Positions 18,264 to 28,615 of a stretch of 64,000 bases of DNA are shown piece by piece. The stretch is taken from assembly GCF_029360645.1 (NCBI RefSeq), contig NZ_JARDUA010000006.1, positions 62,001 through 126,000 on the forward strand. Reading direction: 5' to 3'. The stretch is from Pontibacter litorisediminis (GTDB lineage: Bacteria; Bacteroidota; Bacteroidia; Cytophagales; Hymenobacteraceae). The number at the start of each line of letters is the position of its first letter. Position 1 is the first letter of the stretch. Under the pieces are notes generated by a model, which searched no databases, had not been told where the DNA came from, and saw only the letters and a list, made by a program, of their open reading frames with translations. A program made the position numbers and the translations under genes.

Positions 18264-18902
18264 ATGAAAAAGGCCTCGCTCATTTTCTTGTCACTGTTCG
18301 CTGCCTTGCATGCGCATGCGCAGGATGCCTTCGTCCCGGAACTAAGCATAGGGCTTAAAGGAGGAGTTAACTTCTCACGCTTTAATTTCAACCCCGAGGC
18401 AGATCAGGAGTTTCTGCAAGGCTACACAGGCGGATTGGTTCTGAAGCATCAGGCGCACCCAAGGGTGGGCCTTCAGGTGGAGCTTAACTATGTGCAGCGG
18501 GGATGGGCCGAGCTGCCCAATACAGGAGGGGCTGTTGCCCGCCGCCTGGATTACCTGGAGTTGCCCCTGATGACGCATGTAACGATCGGAAACAGGGGCA
18601 CCCGGTTCCTCATAAACCTTGGCCCCTATGCCTCCTACCTGCTATCCGGTGGTACCCCTGGTAAGGGCGGTGAAGCGGTAAGGTATTGGCGCAGGGAACT
18701 TGATAACGACTTTCTGTATGGCCTTTGCGTGGGGCTTGGCATGGGGCAAAAAACCTCCTTCGGTACGTTCCAATTAGAAGGTAGGCTAAGCCACAGCCTG
18801 AATGACATTTTTGAGCGGGATACAGGTGTCTTGGCCGCCAAAAGCCAAAGCGTGAGCGTAACCCTGAGCTACCTGCTAAGCTTTAAGGCCGAAGCGAAAT
18901 AA
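18264..18902 (+). CDS. PorT-like outer-membrane beta-barrel protein
   Basis: A 212-residue exported protein. Signal peptide MKKASLIFLSLFAALHAHAQ, then ELSIGLKGGVNFSRFNF, the start typical of the PorT/outer-membrane beta-barrel family. Alternating strands such as PRVGLQVELNYVQRGW and a final SVTLSYLLSF strand complete a small barrel. It converges with the next gene over a shared terminator. Function unknown; not close enough to the gene at 8369 to suggest a recent duplication. Confidence 0.8.
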   Translation: MKKASLIFLSLFAALHAHAQDAFVPELSIGLKGGVNFSRFNFNPEADQEFLQGYTGGLVLKHQAHPRVGLQVELNYVQRGWAELPNTGGAVARRLDYLELPLMTHVTIGNRGTRFLINLGPYASYLLSGGTPGKGGEAVRYWRRELDNDFLYGLCVGLGMGQKTSFGTFQLEGRLSHSLNDIFERDTGVLAAKSQSVSVTLSYLLSFKAEAK

Positions 18903-18925
18903 GGCCACTGCCCTAGTTGGTTTAC

Positions 18926-18956
18926 AAAAAAAGCCCCTCCAAACTGGAAGGGCTTT
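18926..18956 (-). terminator. Intrinsic terminator (leftward)
   Basis: Hairpin aagcccctcc / ggaagggctt with one G-T-type mismatch and loop aaact, flanked on the left by seven A (a U-run leftward). It serves the leftward gene at 18986 and probably also the rightward barrel gene. Confidence 0.75.
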
Positions 18957-18985
18957 AAGCGTAGTAGATAGATAGGTAGTAGCGG

Positions 18986-19540
18986 TTATTTAATATTGAT
19001 AGAGCCCATCATGTCGCGGGCTGTCTCCTGCCAATCATTCTTCATGCTAAATGGCACGTGCAGGGTAAAAATGTACAGCTGCCCGTTTTTGATCGTATAC
19101 TGCACGATGCTGTATTTCTGCACCGGCGCCAGGTTAGACGAGCCCCGCTCGTCGGCCAGGGTGCTCACGAACTCGAACACCAGAAAATCCTTCCCTTTTA
19201 CTTGCGACACCTCCTGGCGGATAAAATCTACCTTAGTGAAGCGCTCCAGCAGGTTTGCCTTGTAAAACTCGCGCAGCATCTTCAGGTCCTCTTCCTTAAA
19301 CTGCGATGGCTTCTGCGTTACGCTAAAGTCAATCTGGCCATTGGGGCTGGTGTACACGGCAAGCGGGCGGGTGGAGGCAGGATACCTTCGGGCGATGCCA
19401 TCGTCCGGCATCGGCATGAAGTCCTGCGGCAACAGCACGCTTACCTCTTTGCTAATCTGCGTCTTCTTGAGCTTAGATTGTGCAAAGGTGGCTCCGGCTA
19501 TCAGAATAATGGCTAAAAAGGCAAAATATCGCATGTTCAT
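18986..19540 (-). CDS. Exported protein of unknown function
   Basis: A 184-residue protein with signal peptide MRYFAFLAIILIAGATFAQ (Met-3 is an equally good start). The mature part has a mixed alpha/beta pattern: SVLLPQDFMPMPDDGIARRY, YTSPNGQIDFSVTQ, and a C-terminal NDWQETARDMMGSINI. This pattern resembles small periplasmic proteins of the PsbP/Mog1 fold ('...P..F...D....Y...R...'), but that is a weak impression. Probably periplasmic; no function can be given. Confidence 0.65.
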   Translation of the reverse strand: MNMRYFAFLAIILIAGATFAQSKLKKTQISKEVSVLLPQDFMPMPDDGIARRYPASTRPLAVYTSPNGQIDFSVTQKPSQFKEEDLKMLREFYKANLLERFTKVDFIRQEVSQVKGKDFLVFEFVSTLADERGSSNLAPVQKYSIVQYTIKNGQLYIFTLHVPFSMKNDWQETARDMMGSINIK

Positions 19541-19803
19541 GTGTTTGTATGGGCAAAGCTATTAAATATTCAGGAAAAGGTATCTGTATACTGTTATTAT
19601 GCAATAACTCTGCCAGAATCCTGCTTGGGTGTACTTTATCTGTGGCGGCGGTTGCCAACATCTTTATCGGAGCACTGCCGTTAAACTTTAACAGATGCCA
19701 GCCCACGGAGCCGGCAGAGTAACAACAGGAGCAGAAGTATAGTTTTAAGCCTCCTCATTTTTAAAGGATGGCATTGATTGTCAGCAACAAAAAGTATAAA
19801 AGG

Positions 19804-20226
19804 ATGATAGAGAACCTGATAAACAACCTGAAGGGGCAGCTGACGGGAGAGCTGCAAAGCAAGTATAACCTGGAGCCGCAGCAGGCCAGCCGCTCTGTGG
19901 ACTTGGCCAAGGATAACGTGGTGAGCGAGTTGAAGCAGCGCGCAGGCAGCGGCGACATGGGAGGCCTGCTAGACGTAATGAAAGGCAACCAAGCTCCTGC
20001 GGACAGCAGCGCCACCAACAGCATCATCAACAAGTATATTGGCGACCTAACGACGAAATTAGGTATACCTGAGAACGTGGCGAAGCAGGTGGCGCCCTTC
20101 GCCATCAATTTTATCATGCAGAAGATAGGAGGGCAAGCTGGTGCCGGCAACCTGAAGGAGAGCGACCTGCTGGGTGGCTTAATGGGCGGGGGCCTGAAGG
20201 ACAAGCTAGGGGGCCTCTTTAAGTAA
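19804..20226 (+). CDS. Small Gly-rich helical protein, DUF937/YidB-like
   Basis: About 140 residues from MIENLINNLKGQLTGELQ; an ATG 12 codons upstream (19768) gives a lysine-rich extension encoded over an AAGTATA word and is less likely. The pattern (N-terminal helix, 'NIINKYIGDLTTKLGIPENVAKQV', a hydrophobic helix, and the Gly-rich tail GGLMGGGLKDKLGGLFK) resembles the DUF937/YidB group. No signal peptide; cytoplasmic function unknown. AAGTATA words occur inside it at 19861 and 20032. An inverted repeat (20274-20283/20301-20310) follows and could terminate it. Confidence 0.6.
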   Translation: MIENLINNLKGQLTGELQSKYNLEPQQASRSVDLAKDNVVSELKQRAGSGDMGGLLDVMKGNQAPADSSATNSIINKYIGDLTTKLGIPENVAKQVAPFAINFIMQKIGGQAGAGNLKESDLLGGLMGGGLKDKLGGLFK

Positions 20227-20385
20227 GACGGCATTCAAGGCATTGCCTTACGGGCTGGTGTAAGCTAACATGAGCCACCTTCTGTTGCGCAAACACTGAA
20301 AGAAGGTGGCACAAATATAAAGCCGCTCTGCTGAACTAGTAGAGTGGCTTTACTATGGCAAGGAGTTTCCGGAGGAAAACTAAGG

Positions 20386-20416
20386 TTGGTAGCCTGACAG
20401 AAGTCTGTTACTTTTG
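20386..20416 (+). promoter_or_regulatory. Bacteroidota-type promoter for the GtrA gene
   Basis: TTGG (20386-20389), 19-base spacer, TACTTTTG (20409-20416). The -7 element is a perfect TAnnTTTG, and the -33 fits TTTG at two to three positions. It supports translation starting at 20463 rather than at an in-frame ATG at 20355, which precedes the promoter. Confidence 0.65.
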
Positions 20417-20462
20417 TAGCGCTTGTGCTGTCGTCAGTGCAGCGCTGCAAAGTATAAACCCG

Positions 20463-20858
20463 ATGTCAGAAAGTTTACAGAGCCTCTTCTTCAAGTTTCT
20501 TAAGTTTGGTTTAGTGGGCTTTTCAGGCCTGTTGCTAGACTTTGGGGCTACGTATCTGGCGAAAGAGGTGCTGCGCTGGAACAAGTATGTGGCCAATAGC
20601 CTCGGCTTCCTGATAGCTAGCGCCAGCAACTATTACCTCAACCGCGTCTGGACCTTCCACAGTTACGACCCGGAGATCGGGTGGCAGTTCTCTAAGTTTC
20701 TGGCCACGGCCGTGGTAGGCCTGCTGCTCAATAACCTCATCATCTACGTCCTCACCGACCGCATGAAGCTAAACTTCTATGTTTCGAAGTTCATTGCCGT
20801 GGTGCTGGTCTTCTTCTGGAACTTCTCCATAAACTACCTCTATACCTTCACCAGGTAA
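20463..20858 (+). CDS. GtrA-family membrane protein
   Basis: A 131-residue protein with four membrane segments. GtrA/DPMS-like features: FLKFGLVGFSGLLLDFGATY, the NSLGFLIASASNYYLNRVWTF motif that defines the family, and a final WNFSINYLYTF. Members are thought to flip or help transfer lipid-linked sugars (undecaprenyl-P-Glc). The only membrane glycosyltransferase nearby lies across repeat R3 on the other strand (21.7-23.3 kb), so a shared pathway is possible but not shown. Confidence 0.87.
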   Translation: MSESLQSLFFKFLKFGLVGFSGLLLDFGATYLAKEVLRWNKYVANSLGFLIASASNYYLNRVWTFHSYDPEIGWQFSKFLATAVVGLLLNNLIIYVLTDRMKLNFYVSKFIAVVLVFFWNFSINYLYTFTR

Positions 20859-20939
20859 TGTTTTAATTTGTGTCTGCCTAAGTTAGTGTTCTAGCCACCT
20901 CTGTCCCCTCTACTCCTCTCTAAGTACAGAAAACAGGGG

Positions 20940-21560
20940 GTCTGCTGCACCGGGTCCAACCACCCCTGCCCCCCTCAGAGCTACGCTCGCTACCTTCGAA
21001 CCCGCCTTCTCGGTAGTCCAAGGAGGGGAGCCTGTAACTGCTTTGGCTAAAGGATAAATAGCAACTGAAGTAGCATCAGCAGATGTAAAAACCCACCCCC
21101 AGCCTCCTTCGAAGAGGACATCTCTCCTCTAAAAATAGAGTAGGATTTGGTTCTAGCTCCGTCAGCGCTGGCTATCGAATCTGATCCCAGTCTTTGGGTT
21201 GAGCGCCTATGCGAGTTTTTCCGGTGCCGAAGGCATTGCGACGCAGGAGCAAAGGAAAAGCTCCCAGCGCGATGCCCGAAGACGAGCCCTCTCGGGCTAG
21301 AGAGAACCAAAGCCAGAGATGCAACAATTCAGGTTGTAAGACTGAGGATGAACAGCAGCTAGCAAGGATAGCTTGTTTAAAATCGAAAGCAGGGGCTAAG
21401 AGCGGCACAAGCGGACGCTTGCGCCATGGAAAGTATAAAGTATAGCTAAAGCGAGTATGGCTTTTCAAGCCAGCCAAGTTATAAACCTAACTTCATGGTA
21501 GGACACAAGTCTGAAGCCCTGCGTCATGAATGGAAGTATAACTTATGCGGGTTTGGAAAT
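20940..21560 (+). repeat. Dispersed intergenic repeat, copy R3
   Basis: Convergent gap between the GtrA gene and the mannosyltransferase gene, about 820 bp in all. It holds a left block shared with R4 (ccaaccacccctgcccc..., then a cgctacgctcgctaccttcg-like block and 'tagtccaaggagggga'), then the common core (cagtctttgggttgagcgcc; 'ggtgccgaaggcattgcgac'; 'gcgcgatgccc'; 'gacgagccctctcggg'), then 'acaagcggacgcttgcgcc' and AAGTATA words at 21431, 21438 and 21534. No gene supported. Confidence 0.7.
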
Positions 21561-21682
21561 CCGCAACAGAGCAAGTTTCAGACAAGGTGTCCGGAACAAC
21601 GAGGAGCAATAAAGGCATATGGGCTGCAAGGCTACTCCAGCAAAGAACTTGCGCAAGGAGAAAGGCACAAGCAGCTACATTC

Positions 21683-23338
21683 CTACTTCACCTCATACAC
21701 CTTCACATGCTCGTCCTTGTGCACACGCGGGTTCAGCAGGTGCAGCAGCCTGTCGTAGAGCGATGGGTTAATGGTGTGCTCTAACTCCAGGTTCGGGAAA
21801 AGCTGGTGCAGGCGGGCCATGCGCTCCTCCATATCTTTAGTGCCTACCACCACCACATAATCCGGTTTGTAAGGCGAGGCCGCGATCTCTTGCTGCAGCT
21901 CCTCCGTAGTTTTATCCTTATTCAAGGTATAGGCCATCACAAAATTTTCTGGCATTGGCTTTCGCCCCTGCAGGTACTCCTCCCACACTATGTCCTCATC
22001 AACAATATACTTGTCGTACACGGCGCTGGTGCGGCCCAGGTAGAAGAGGGGAGGCTTTTTAACGCTGTGGTTACCGAACTCCAGCACCACGCCGTCCATG
22101 TCCTGCTTCTCCGATAAGTATACGAGCGGTGCCACACGACTCTTTTTAGTATAGGTCATGGCCATGCCTATGCTGGCCAGCAGGTTCAGCACCCAGAAGA
22201 AGATCCAGGAAGCGGCCAGTAGTTTGCGGCGGTTGTGCCAGAAGGCAGAGCTACGTACAAATTGCTGCCAGCCGATCACCCCCAGAATCATGATGAGCGG
22301 GAGCAGCGGAAGTATAAAGCGCTCCTGCTTGTTTGGGAACAACGAGTGCGCCACAAAAAAGATCAGCCCGCCCCAGAAAAGGGCAGGAGCCAGCCTGGCC
22401 GTGCGGGCGTAACCCACTACCAGGAAAGCGCTCACCGGCGGCACCAGAAAACCAAGTATGGTCAGGGCGAAGCGGTAAACGGGGCCGGAGCTGAAGTCGT
22501 TGGCGTGCTCGGAGTTATACTGGTAGTAAGCCACTATGGAGTGGAACGGGTAGTCGAAGAAGATGATATCGATCACGCCCTGCACCAGGAACGCCGCCAC
22601 CAGGAAGCCCAGCAGCACCGCTACGGCCTCGCGCCACCTGCGCTGGTAGAGCAGCACCAGCCCGGCACCAGCCCCGAACAGCACCGTGTGGTAGCGGAAT
22701 ACGAAAGCCATGGCAAACAAGGCACCCGCCCAGAAGTAGGGCAGCCAGCGTTTCTTTCCTTCCTGCTCCGCCTTCACCATCAGGTAGAAAGCGGCCAGGT
22801 ACGGCGGAATGCACACCATCTCCACCAGGTTGCGCACGCTCATAAACGGCATGAACCACACCAGCGCCAGCATCAGCCCCACCATGCGCGCGTTGGCACG
22901 GTCTGAGAGGCGCTCCGTCAGCTTATAGCCATAGTACACTACCAGCAGCGAGTATAGCGCATGCACCACCCGCACCACCGTCATCTTCACCTCGGGGCTA
23001 AAGATGCCCATAGCTTCTAACGTATAAAATATACCGTAGTGGATGAGCACGTAAAGCATGCTGTGCCGCGGCGGCATCGGCTCGTTCAGCCACAGCGGGA
23101 ACCCGTCCAGCCAGCCCTGCGCAATCGTAATCACATCAAAATGGTCATCGCTGAAGGCAAAGCCCTTCGAGAAGAAGGCAGCCAACAAGCGAATGCCCAG
23201 TGCTATAAGAAGAATGGTGGAAAGCGGGATGAGGTAGCGCTCCTGCGGCTGGCCCAGCGTCTCGGCGTCGGCAGTAAAGGCCTTGGCTACAGTGGTTCTC
23301 GTGGTGTTTTGCATGTGGCAGGTCTTGTGCGGCTGCAA
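21683..23338 (-). CDS. GT22-like (Alg9/PIG-type) mannosyltransferase
   Basis: A 551-residue integral membrane protein (Met-9 is an alternative start). About ten hydrophobic segments follow an acidic loop motif SDDHFDVITIAQGWLDG, the GT-C type D-D/E motif near the first TM. The later motif PNKQERFILPLLPLI matches the H-K-E-E-R-F-x-x-P signature of GT22 enzymes (Alg9, Alg12, PIG-B), with Asn-Lys-Gln instead of His-Lys-Glu. It uses a polyprenyl-phosphate sugar donor by family knowledge. The acceptor is unknown. The altered H-x-E makes activity a point to test. Confidence 0.7.
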   Translation of the reverse strand: MQPHKTCHMQNTTRTTVAKAFTADAETLGQPQERYLIPLSTILLIALGIRLLAAFFSKGFAFSDDHFDVITIAQGWLDGFPLWLNEPMPPRHSMLYVLIHYGIFYTLEAMGIFSPEVKMTVVRVVHALYSLLVVYYGYKLTERLSDRANARMVGLMLALVWFMPFMSVRNLVEMVCIPPYLAAFYLMVKAEQEGKKRWLPYFWAGALFAMAFVFRYHTVLFGAGAGLVLLYQRRWREAVAVLLGFLVAAFLVQGVIDIIFFDYPFHSIVAYYQYNSEHANDFSSGPVYRFALTILGFLVPPVSAFLVVGYARTARLAPALFWGGLIFFVAHSLFPNKQERFILPLLPLIMILGVIGWQQFVRSSAFWHNRRKLLAASWIFFWVLNLLASIGMAMTYTKKSRVAPLVYLSEKQDMDGVVLEFGNHSVKKPPLFYLGRTSAVYDKYIVDEDIVWEEYLQGRKPMPENFVMAYTLNKDKTTEELQQEIAASPYKPDYVVVVGTKDMEERMARLHQLFPNLELEHTINPSLYDRLLHLLNPRVHKDEHVKVYEVK

Positions 23339-23416
23339 ATTTAACGGTATTTATAACGAATCTGTATTACCTTCGCTTTTTAATCTGATAATTCTACAAC
23401 AGCCCCTCTAAACCAC

Positions 23417-24280
23417 ATGCTGAAGCGGAAAACCTGGCTCTCTATACTTGTTATTGTGCTGGCAGGACTGGCTGTCGCCGTGTGGCTGATGCGCCGCCAC
23501 GACGAGGTGAAGTACAGGGAGGTGCTGGTACTGGGCCATGCCGGCTCCGGTTTCTTCTCGCCCCTGAATCCGTTTAACCCGCTGCCCTCCAACAGCATGG
23601 CCTCTATTGCCAAGGCGATGGAGGAGAACGGCGCCGACGGGGTGGAGGTGGATGTGCAGCTAAGCCAGGACGGCGTGCCGATCCTCTACCATGACGTGAC
23701 GCTGGAAAGCTTGACCCAGGCTAAAGGCATCATCGACAACCTGCCGGCAGCCGAGGTGGTGGGCCTCAAGTATAAAGGCGGCTTTTTCTACGACCTGTTC
23801 CACGATGAGGAAATCATCACGCTGGAGGCACTGCTGCAGCGCTTCGGCACGTATCCGGAGCTGCCTTACCTGCACATAGACCTGCGCAACCACAACCCCA
23901 GCCGCCATTTGTACTATGCCCAGACACTCATGGCCCTGCTGCGTAAGTATAACTACCCTTTGCAAAAACTGGTGTTCATCTCGCCAAACCCTAAATTCCT
24001 GCTGGCGTTTGAAGAGGTGGAGCCGCAGGCGCAGCTGATGATTGACACGGCCGGAGACTTTGAGCAGGCGCTGCTAGAGGCACAGCAGAACAAGCTGCAG
24101 GGTATTTGCGCCAACGGGCGCGATGTAACGGCAGCACAGGTGCAGCGCGCAAAGGAGCAGGGGCTGCAGGTGGCGCTTTTCGGCGGCAAGTCGCGTTCAC
24201 GCATCGCCCGCATGATCAACATGAGGCCTGATGCCATACAGGTGGATAACGTGAGGGCAATGCGCGAGATGCTGGACTAA
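23417..24280 (+). CDS. Glycerophosphodiester phosphodiesterase
   Basis: A 287-residue GDPD-family enzyme that hydrolyses glycerophosphodiesters to glycerol-3-phosphate and an alcohol. It has an N-terminal signal anchor (about residues 7-24). The active site is complete: His41 (GHAG), Glu77 and Asp79 ([12 protein letters not shown]) and His92 (PILYHD). The C-terminus ends [10 protein letters not shown], typical of the barrel end. Probably membrane-tethered, facing the periplasm. Two Lys-Tyr pairs lie over AAGTATA words (23768, 23945). Confidence 0.88.
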   Translation: MLKRKTWLSILVIVLAGLAVAVWLMRRHDEVKYREVLVLGHAGSGFFSPLNPFNPLPSNSMASIAKAMEENGADGVEVDVQLSQDGVPILYHDVTLESLTQAKGIIDNLPAAEVVGLKYKGGFFYDLFHDEEIITLEALLQRFGTYPELPYLHIDLRNHNPSRHLYYAQTLMALLRKYNYPLQKLVFISPNPKFLLAFEEVEPQAQLMIDTAGDFEQALLEAQQNKLQGICANGRDVTAAQVQRAKEQGLQVALFGGKSRSRIARMINMRPDAIQVDNVRAMREMLD

Positions 24281-24318
24281 CATTTGCGGCAAATACAGCA
24301 AACCAAGGCTAAGATTAT

Positions 24319-24326
24319 TACATTTG
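24319..24326 (+). promoter_or_regulatory. -7 promoter element for aspS
   Basis: TACATTTG is a perfect TAnnTTTG, 27 bases before the ATG at 24354. No clear -33. It argues for 24354 rather than the in-frame ATG at 24324, which would lie inside the promoter. Confidence 0.5.
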
Positions 24327-24353
24327 CATAACACTATACAAGTAGATCATACT

Positions 24354-26114
<1,761 letters not shown>

Positions 26115-26139
26115 CAGACGTTTTTCCACAAAGCATAGC

Positions 26140-26178
26140 AAGGCCTGCCACGCAAACAGTGGCAGGCCTTCTGTTTTT
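26140..26178 (+). terminator. Intrinsic terminator of aspS
   Basis: Perfect 12-bp stem (26140-26151/26159-26170), 7-base loop, followed by ctgttttt. Confidence 0.9.
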
Positions 26179-26199
26179 ATCCCCATTTATACTTTTAGC

Positions 26200-26298
26200 T
26201 GTGGATAATGTGGATAACCGTGTGGATTGGCATATAAAAGCAGCCTTTATCCACTAATTTACCAAGGAATCGCTATAGGAGTGTGGATATGTGGATAA
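26200..26298. other. Cluster of six DnaA boxes
   Basis: Within 99 bp of the aspS/dioxygenase gap lie six matches to TTATCCACA or its complement: TGTGGATAA at 26200-26208, 26209-26217 and 26290-26298 (perfect); TGTGGATAT at 26282-26290 and TTATCCACT at 26247-26255 (one mismatch); and TGTGGATTG at 26221-26229 (two mismatches). An AT-rich stretch and an inverted AAGTATA...TATACTT (26335-26355) follow. This could be oriC, a DnaA-titration site or a DnaA-regulated promoter. No replication gene is adjacent. Confidence 0.7.
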
Positions 26299-26379
26299 CT
26301 GCTGTTGATAGCTGGTTGTGTAACAGCGCCGGTAAAGTATACAGTATTTATACTTTGTTGATGTAAGGCTGTAGGCTGG

Positions 26380-27057
26380 CTAGTCTGCCTCTGGATAGCC
26401 CGGAATATTTTGCCCTAGCACGATGTCACGTATTGCCACCTGCAGATCGTTCTCCTGCCTCGTCTGCACAATGCCGCTTCCTCCCCGGTTTTCGAGCTTA
26501 TTCCGATGGGCTTTTGTCAGGAGTGGGTCATCCTCAAAAAGAATGTCATCAATGTAATACTCACTGGGCAGGCGCGGCTCCTTTACCAGCAGATGGATAT
26601 GCGCCGGACCTGATCTCCCGGGGTAGTGGCCGGGGCGGGTGGTGTATAGGCTGTAGTGTCCTTGTGCATCCGTCTTTACCCAACCCCTGATGTACCCATG
26701 TGGCCTTACCTTCGGGTCTAAACCCTTACTATCTGCATATATTCCCTCGCTGTTCGTTTGCCAGTAGTACAGAATAACATTAGGGGCAGGCGTTTTGCCA
26801 TCATGCTTATAAATGGTGCCACTAACCCTCAGCTTTTGCCCCGCCGCATTCCAGGAGGCGCTGGTGTCGGTAGCATCAATGTTTTCTGGCATTCCTACAT
26901 ACATCAACTCGCAAGTGTCGCAGTAGCCCCCGACCTGGCTTGTAGCCTGCCCTGCAGCGGCATTAGCGCCTTCCGGTGTACCGCCAGACTGTGCGTCGCA
27001 GGCGGTGCCTGCAATAAGGGAGCAGGCAAATAGGCAGAGGTGTAGCAAGTTGTTCAT
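26380..27057 (-). CDS. Exported intradiol dioxygenase-like protein
   Basis: A 225-residue lipoprotein (MNNLLHLCLFACSLIAGTAC; Cys lipidated) with an intradiol ring-cleavage dioxygenase fold. Iron-site candidates are the Tyr of NVILYYWQTN, the Tyr of GHYPGR, and the two His of GPAHIHLLV, in the order Tyr-Tyr-His-x-His of protocatechuate/catechol dioxygenases. The proteins of this exported group usually have unknown substrates. An ATG eight codons upstream (27081) is less likely because it would lengthen the signal region. No aromatic-degradation genes nearby. Confidence 0.75.
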   Translation of the reverse strand: MNNLLHLCLFACSLIAGTACDAQSGGTPEGANAAAGQATSQVGGYCDTCELMYVGMPENIDATDTSASWNAAGQKLRVSGTIYKHDGKTPAPNVILYYWQTNSEGIYADSKGLDPKVRPHGYIRGWVKTDAQGHYSLYTTRPGHYPGRSGPAHIHLLVKEPRLPSEYYIDDILFEDDPLLTKAHRNKLENRGGSGIVQTRQENDLQVAIRDIVLGQNIPGYPEAD

Positions 27058-27128
27058 GGCTGCCAAGCATAGCTGTACCATAGTTTATACTGGATCTGCC
27101 CGTACTTGTTTAAGGGAGCACCGGCCAT

Positions 27129-27172
27129 AAAAGAAAAAAGGCTGCCCTCCACAGGCAGCCCTTTCTTTTCAA
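27129..27172. terminator. Bidirectional terminator at the end of nuoK-N
   Basis: Stem ggctgcc (27140-27146) / ggcagcc (27154-27160), extended by an A-rich left and T-rich right flank. It lies just past the nuoN stop codon on the minus strand. Confidence 0.85.
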
Positions 27173-27185
27173 ATATAAGCTTATA

Positions 27186-28574
27186 CTAGAGCAGCTCGCT
27201 AACCAGCGCAGGAGCGATGCCCAGCAAAATCGTCAGTATGGACAACACGATCAGTGTAAATGAACCCAGGCTATCTACGTGAACGGTCTCATAATTGGCT
27301 GCAGGCTGCATATACATCGCGATCACGACGCGGAAGTAGTAGTAGATACCCACCGCAGCAAGTATAACGGCCAGCACTACCAGCCACAGCATGTCCGGGT
27401 TCTGGAGCACAGCAGAGAACACAAAGAACTTCCCGAAGAAACCGGCTGTAAGCGGAATACCTGCCAGCGACAGCATCGAAACCGTCATGGCGAAAGCCAG
27501 CAGCGGGTTTGTTTTGCCAAGGCCGTTAAAGGCTTCGTAGTCGGCGCTTCTGCGATGGTCCTGCACAAACTTCAGCACACCAAAGGCTGCAATGGTTGCC
27601 GAGGCATAAGCCGCTGCATAGAATAGGATCGACTTGTCTGAGGCCTCGTTGAAAGCCAGCAGGGCCATCAGCATATAACCTGCATGCGAGATACTGGAGT
27701 ACGCCATCATGCGCTTAAAGCTGGTCTGGATCACGGCACCAATGTTGCCGACAACCAGCGTCAGGACAGTAATAGCCACCAGTGTTGGGAACCAGGTTGC
27801 GTAAGAGGCCGCAAAGGCAGCCACCAACAATTTATAGAAGGCAGCCACGCCAGCCGTTTTCACCACCGTAGACATAAAGGCCGTGAAGAACGTCGGTGTC
27901 CCGTCGTACACATCCGGTGCCCAGAAGTGGAAAGGGGCAGCCGAGATTTTGAAGGAAATACCAATGATCAGTACCAGGATGCCCAGCATGAACATGGTGT
28001 TCATAACGCCGTCAGCACCCAAGCCTGCCTGGGCAGCGCCAATCTCGGTGATGTTAAACGTGCCGGTAGCTCCGTAGATCATCACGATGCCAAACAGCAT
28101 AATACCGGTGAAGAAAGAACCCATCAGGAAGTACTTCAGGGCCGCCTCGTTAGAGCGCAGGCTTGACTTGTCGCTTCCGGCAAGTACATACATGGCGATG
28201 GAAAGTATTTCCACACCGATAAAAAGCATGATCAGGTTCTCATAACCCACCATCATCACGGCACCCACCAGCGAGAACAGCAGCAGCGAATAATACTCAC
28301 CCAGGTTCGCATCGCCCTTGTCGATAAAGCGCTGGGAGAAGGGTAGGAGCAATAGCGTGGTGAGGGTCATGATGCCCGTGAAAGCCACCGCGTAATTGTC
28401 CACGGTGAGCATGTTGCTGAAGTACGTCTGGGTATCGTTCCAGTCGAGCAAGTTTACGCCGAACACTACGGCCAGGAACACCAGCACCAGCGGCAGCAAC
28501 ACCTGTTTGTTCTTTGCAAAGCCCGCAAAGAGATTAATGATACCAAAGACAGATAGAAGTATGATCGAGGTCAT
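27186..28574 (-). CDS. nuoN: NADH-quinone oxidoreductase subunit N
   Basis: A 462-residue antiporter-like membrane subunit of complex I (proton translocation). The family motifs include FIGVEILSIAMYVLAG with the key Glu, NEAALKYFLMGSF with the key Lys, and AYSSISHAGYMLMALLAF. Thirteen to fourteen TM segments. Slightly shorter than E. coli NuoN (485). Last gene of the nuoK-N unit, with 41 bases to nuoM. One AAGTATA word (27360) forces GTT-ATA-CTT. Confidence 0.93.
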   Translation of the reverse strand: MTSIILLSVFGIINLFAGFAKNKQVLLPLVLVFLAVVFGVNLLDWNDTQTYFSNMLTVDNYAVAFTGIMTLTTLLLLPFSQRFIDKGDANLGEYYSLLLFSLVGAVMMVGYENLIMLFIGVEILSIAMYVLAGSDKSSLRSNEAALKYFLMGSFFTGIMLFGIVMIYGATGTFNITEIGAAQAGLGADGVMNTMFMLGILVLIIGISFKISAAPFHFWAPDVYDGTPTFFTAFMSTVVKTAGVAAFYKLLVAAFAASYATWFPTLVAITVLTLVVGNIGAVIQTSFKRMMAYSSISHAGYMLMALLAFNEASDKSILFYAAAYASATIAAFGVLKFVQDHRRSADYEAFNGLGKTNPLLAFAMTVSMLSLAGIPLTAGFFGKFFVFSAVLQNPDMLWLVVLAVILAAVGIYYYFRVVIAMYMQPAANYETVHVDSLGSFTLIVLSILTILLGIAPALVSELL

Positions 28575-28615
28575 GTCGTCGTATTTCTGTAAAACTCTTT
28601 ATTCTCTATAGCCGC

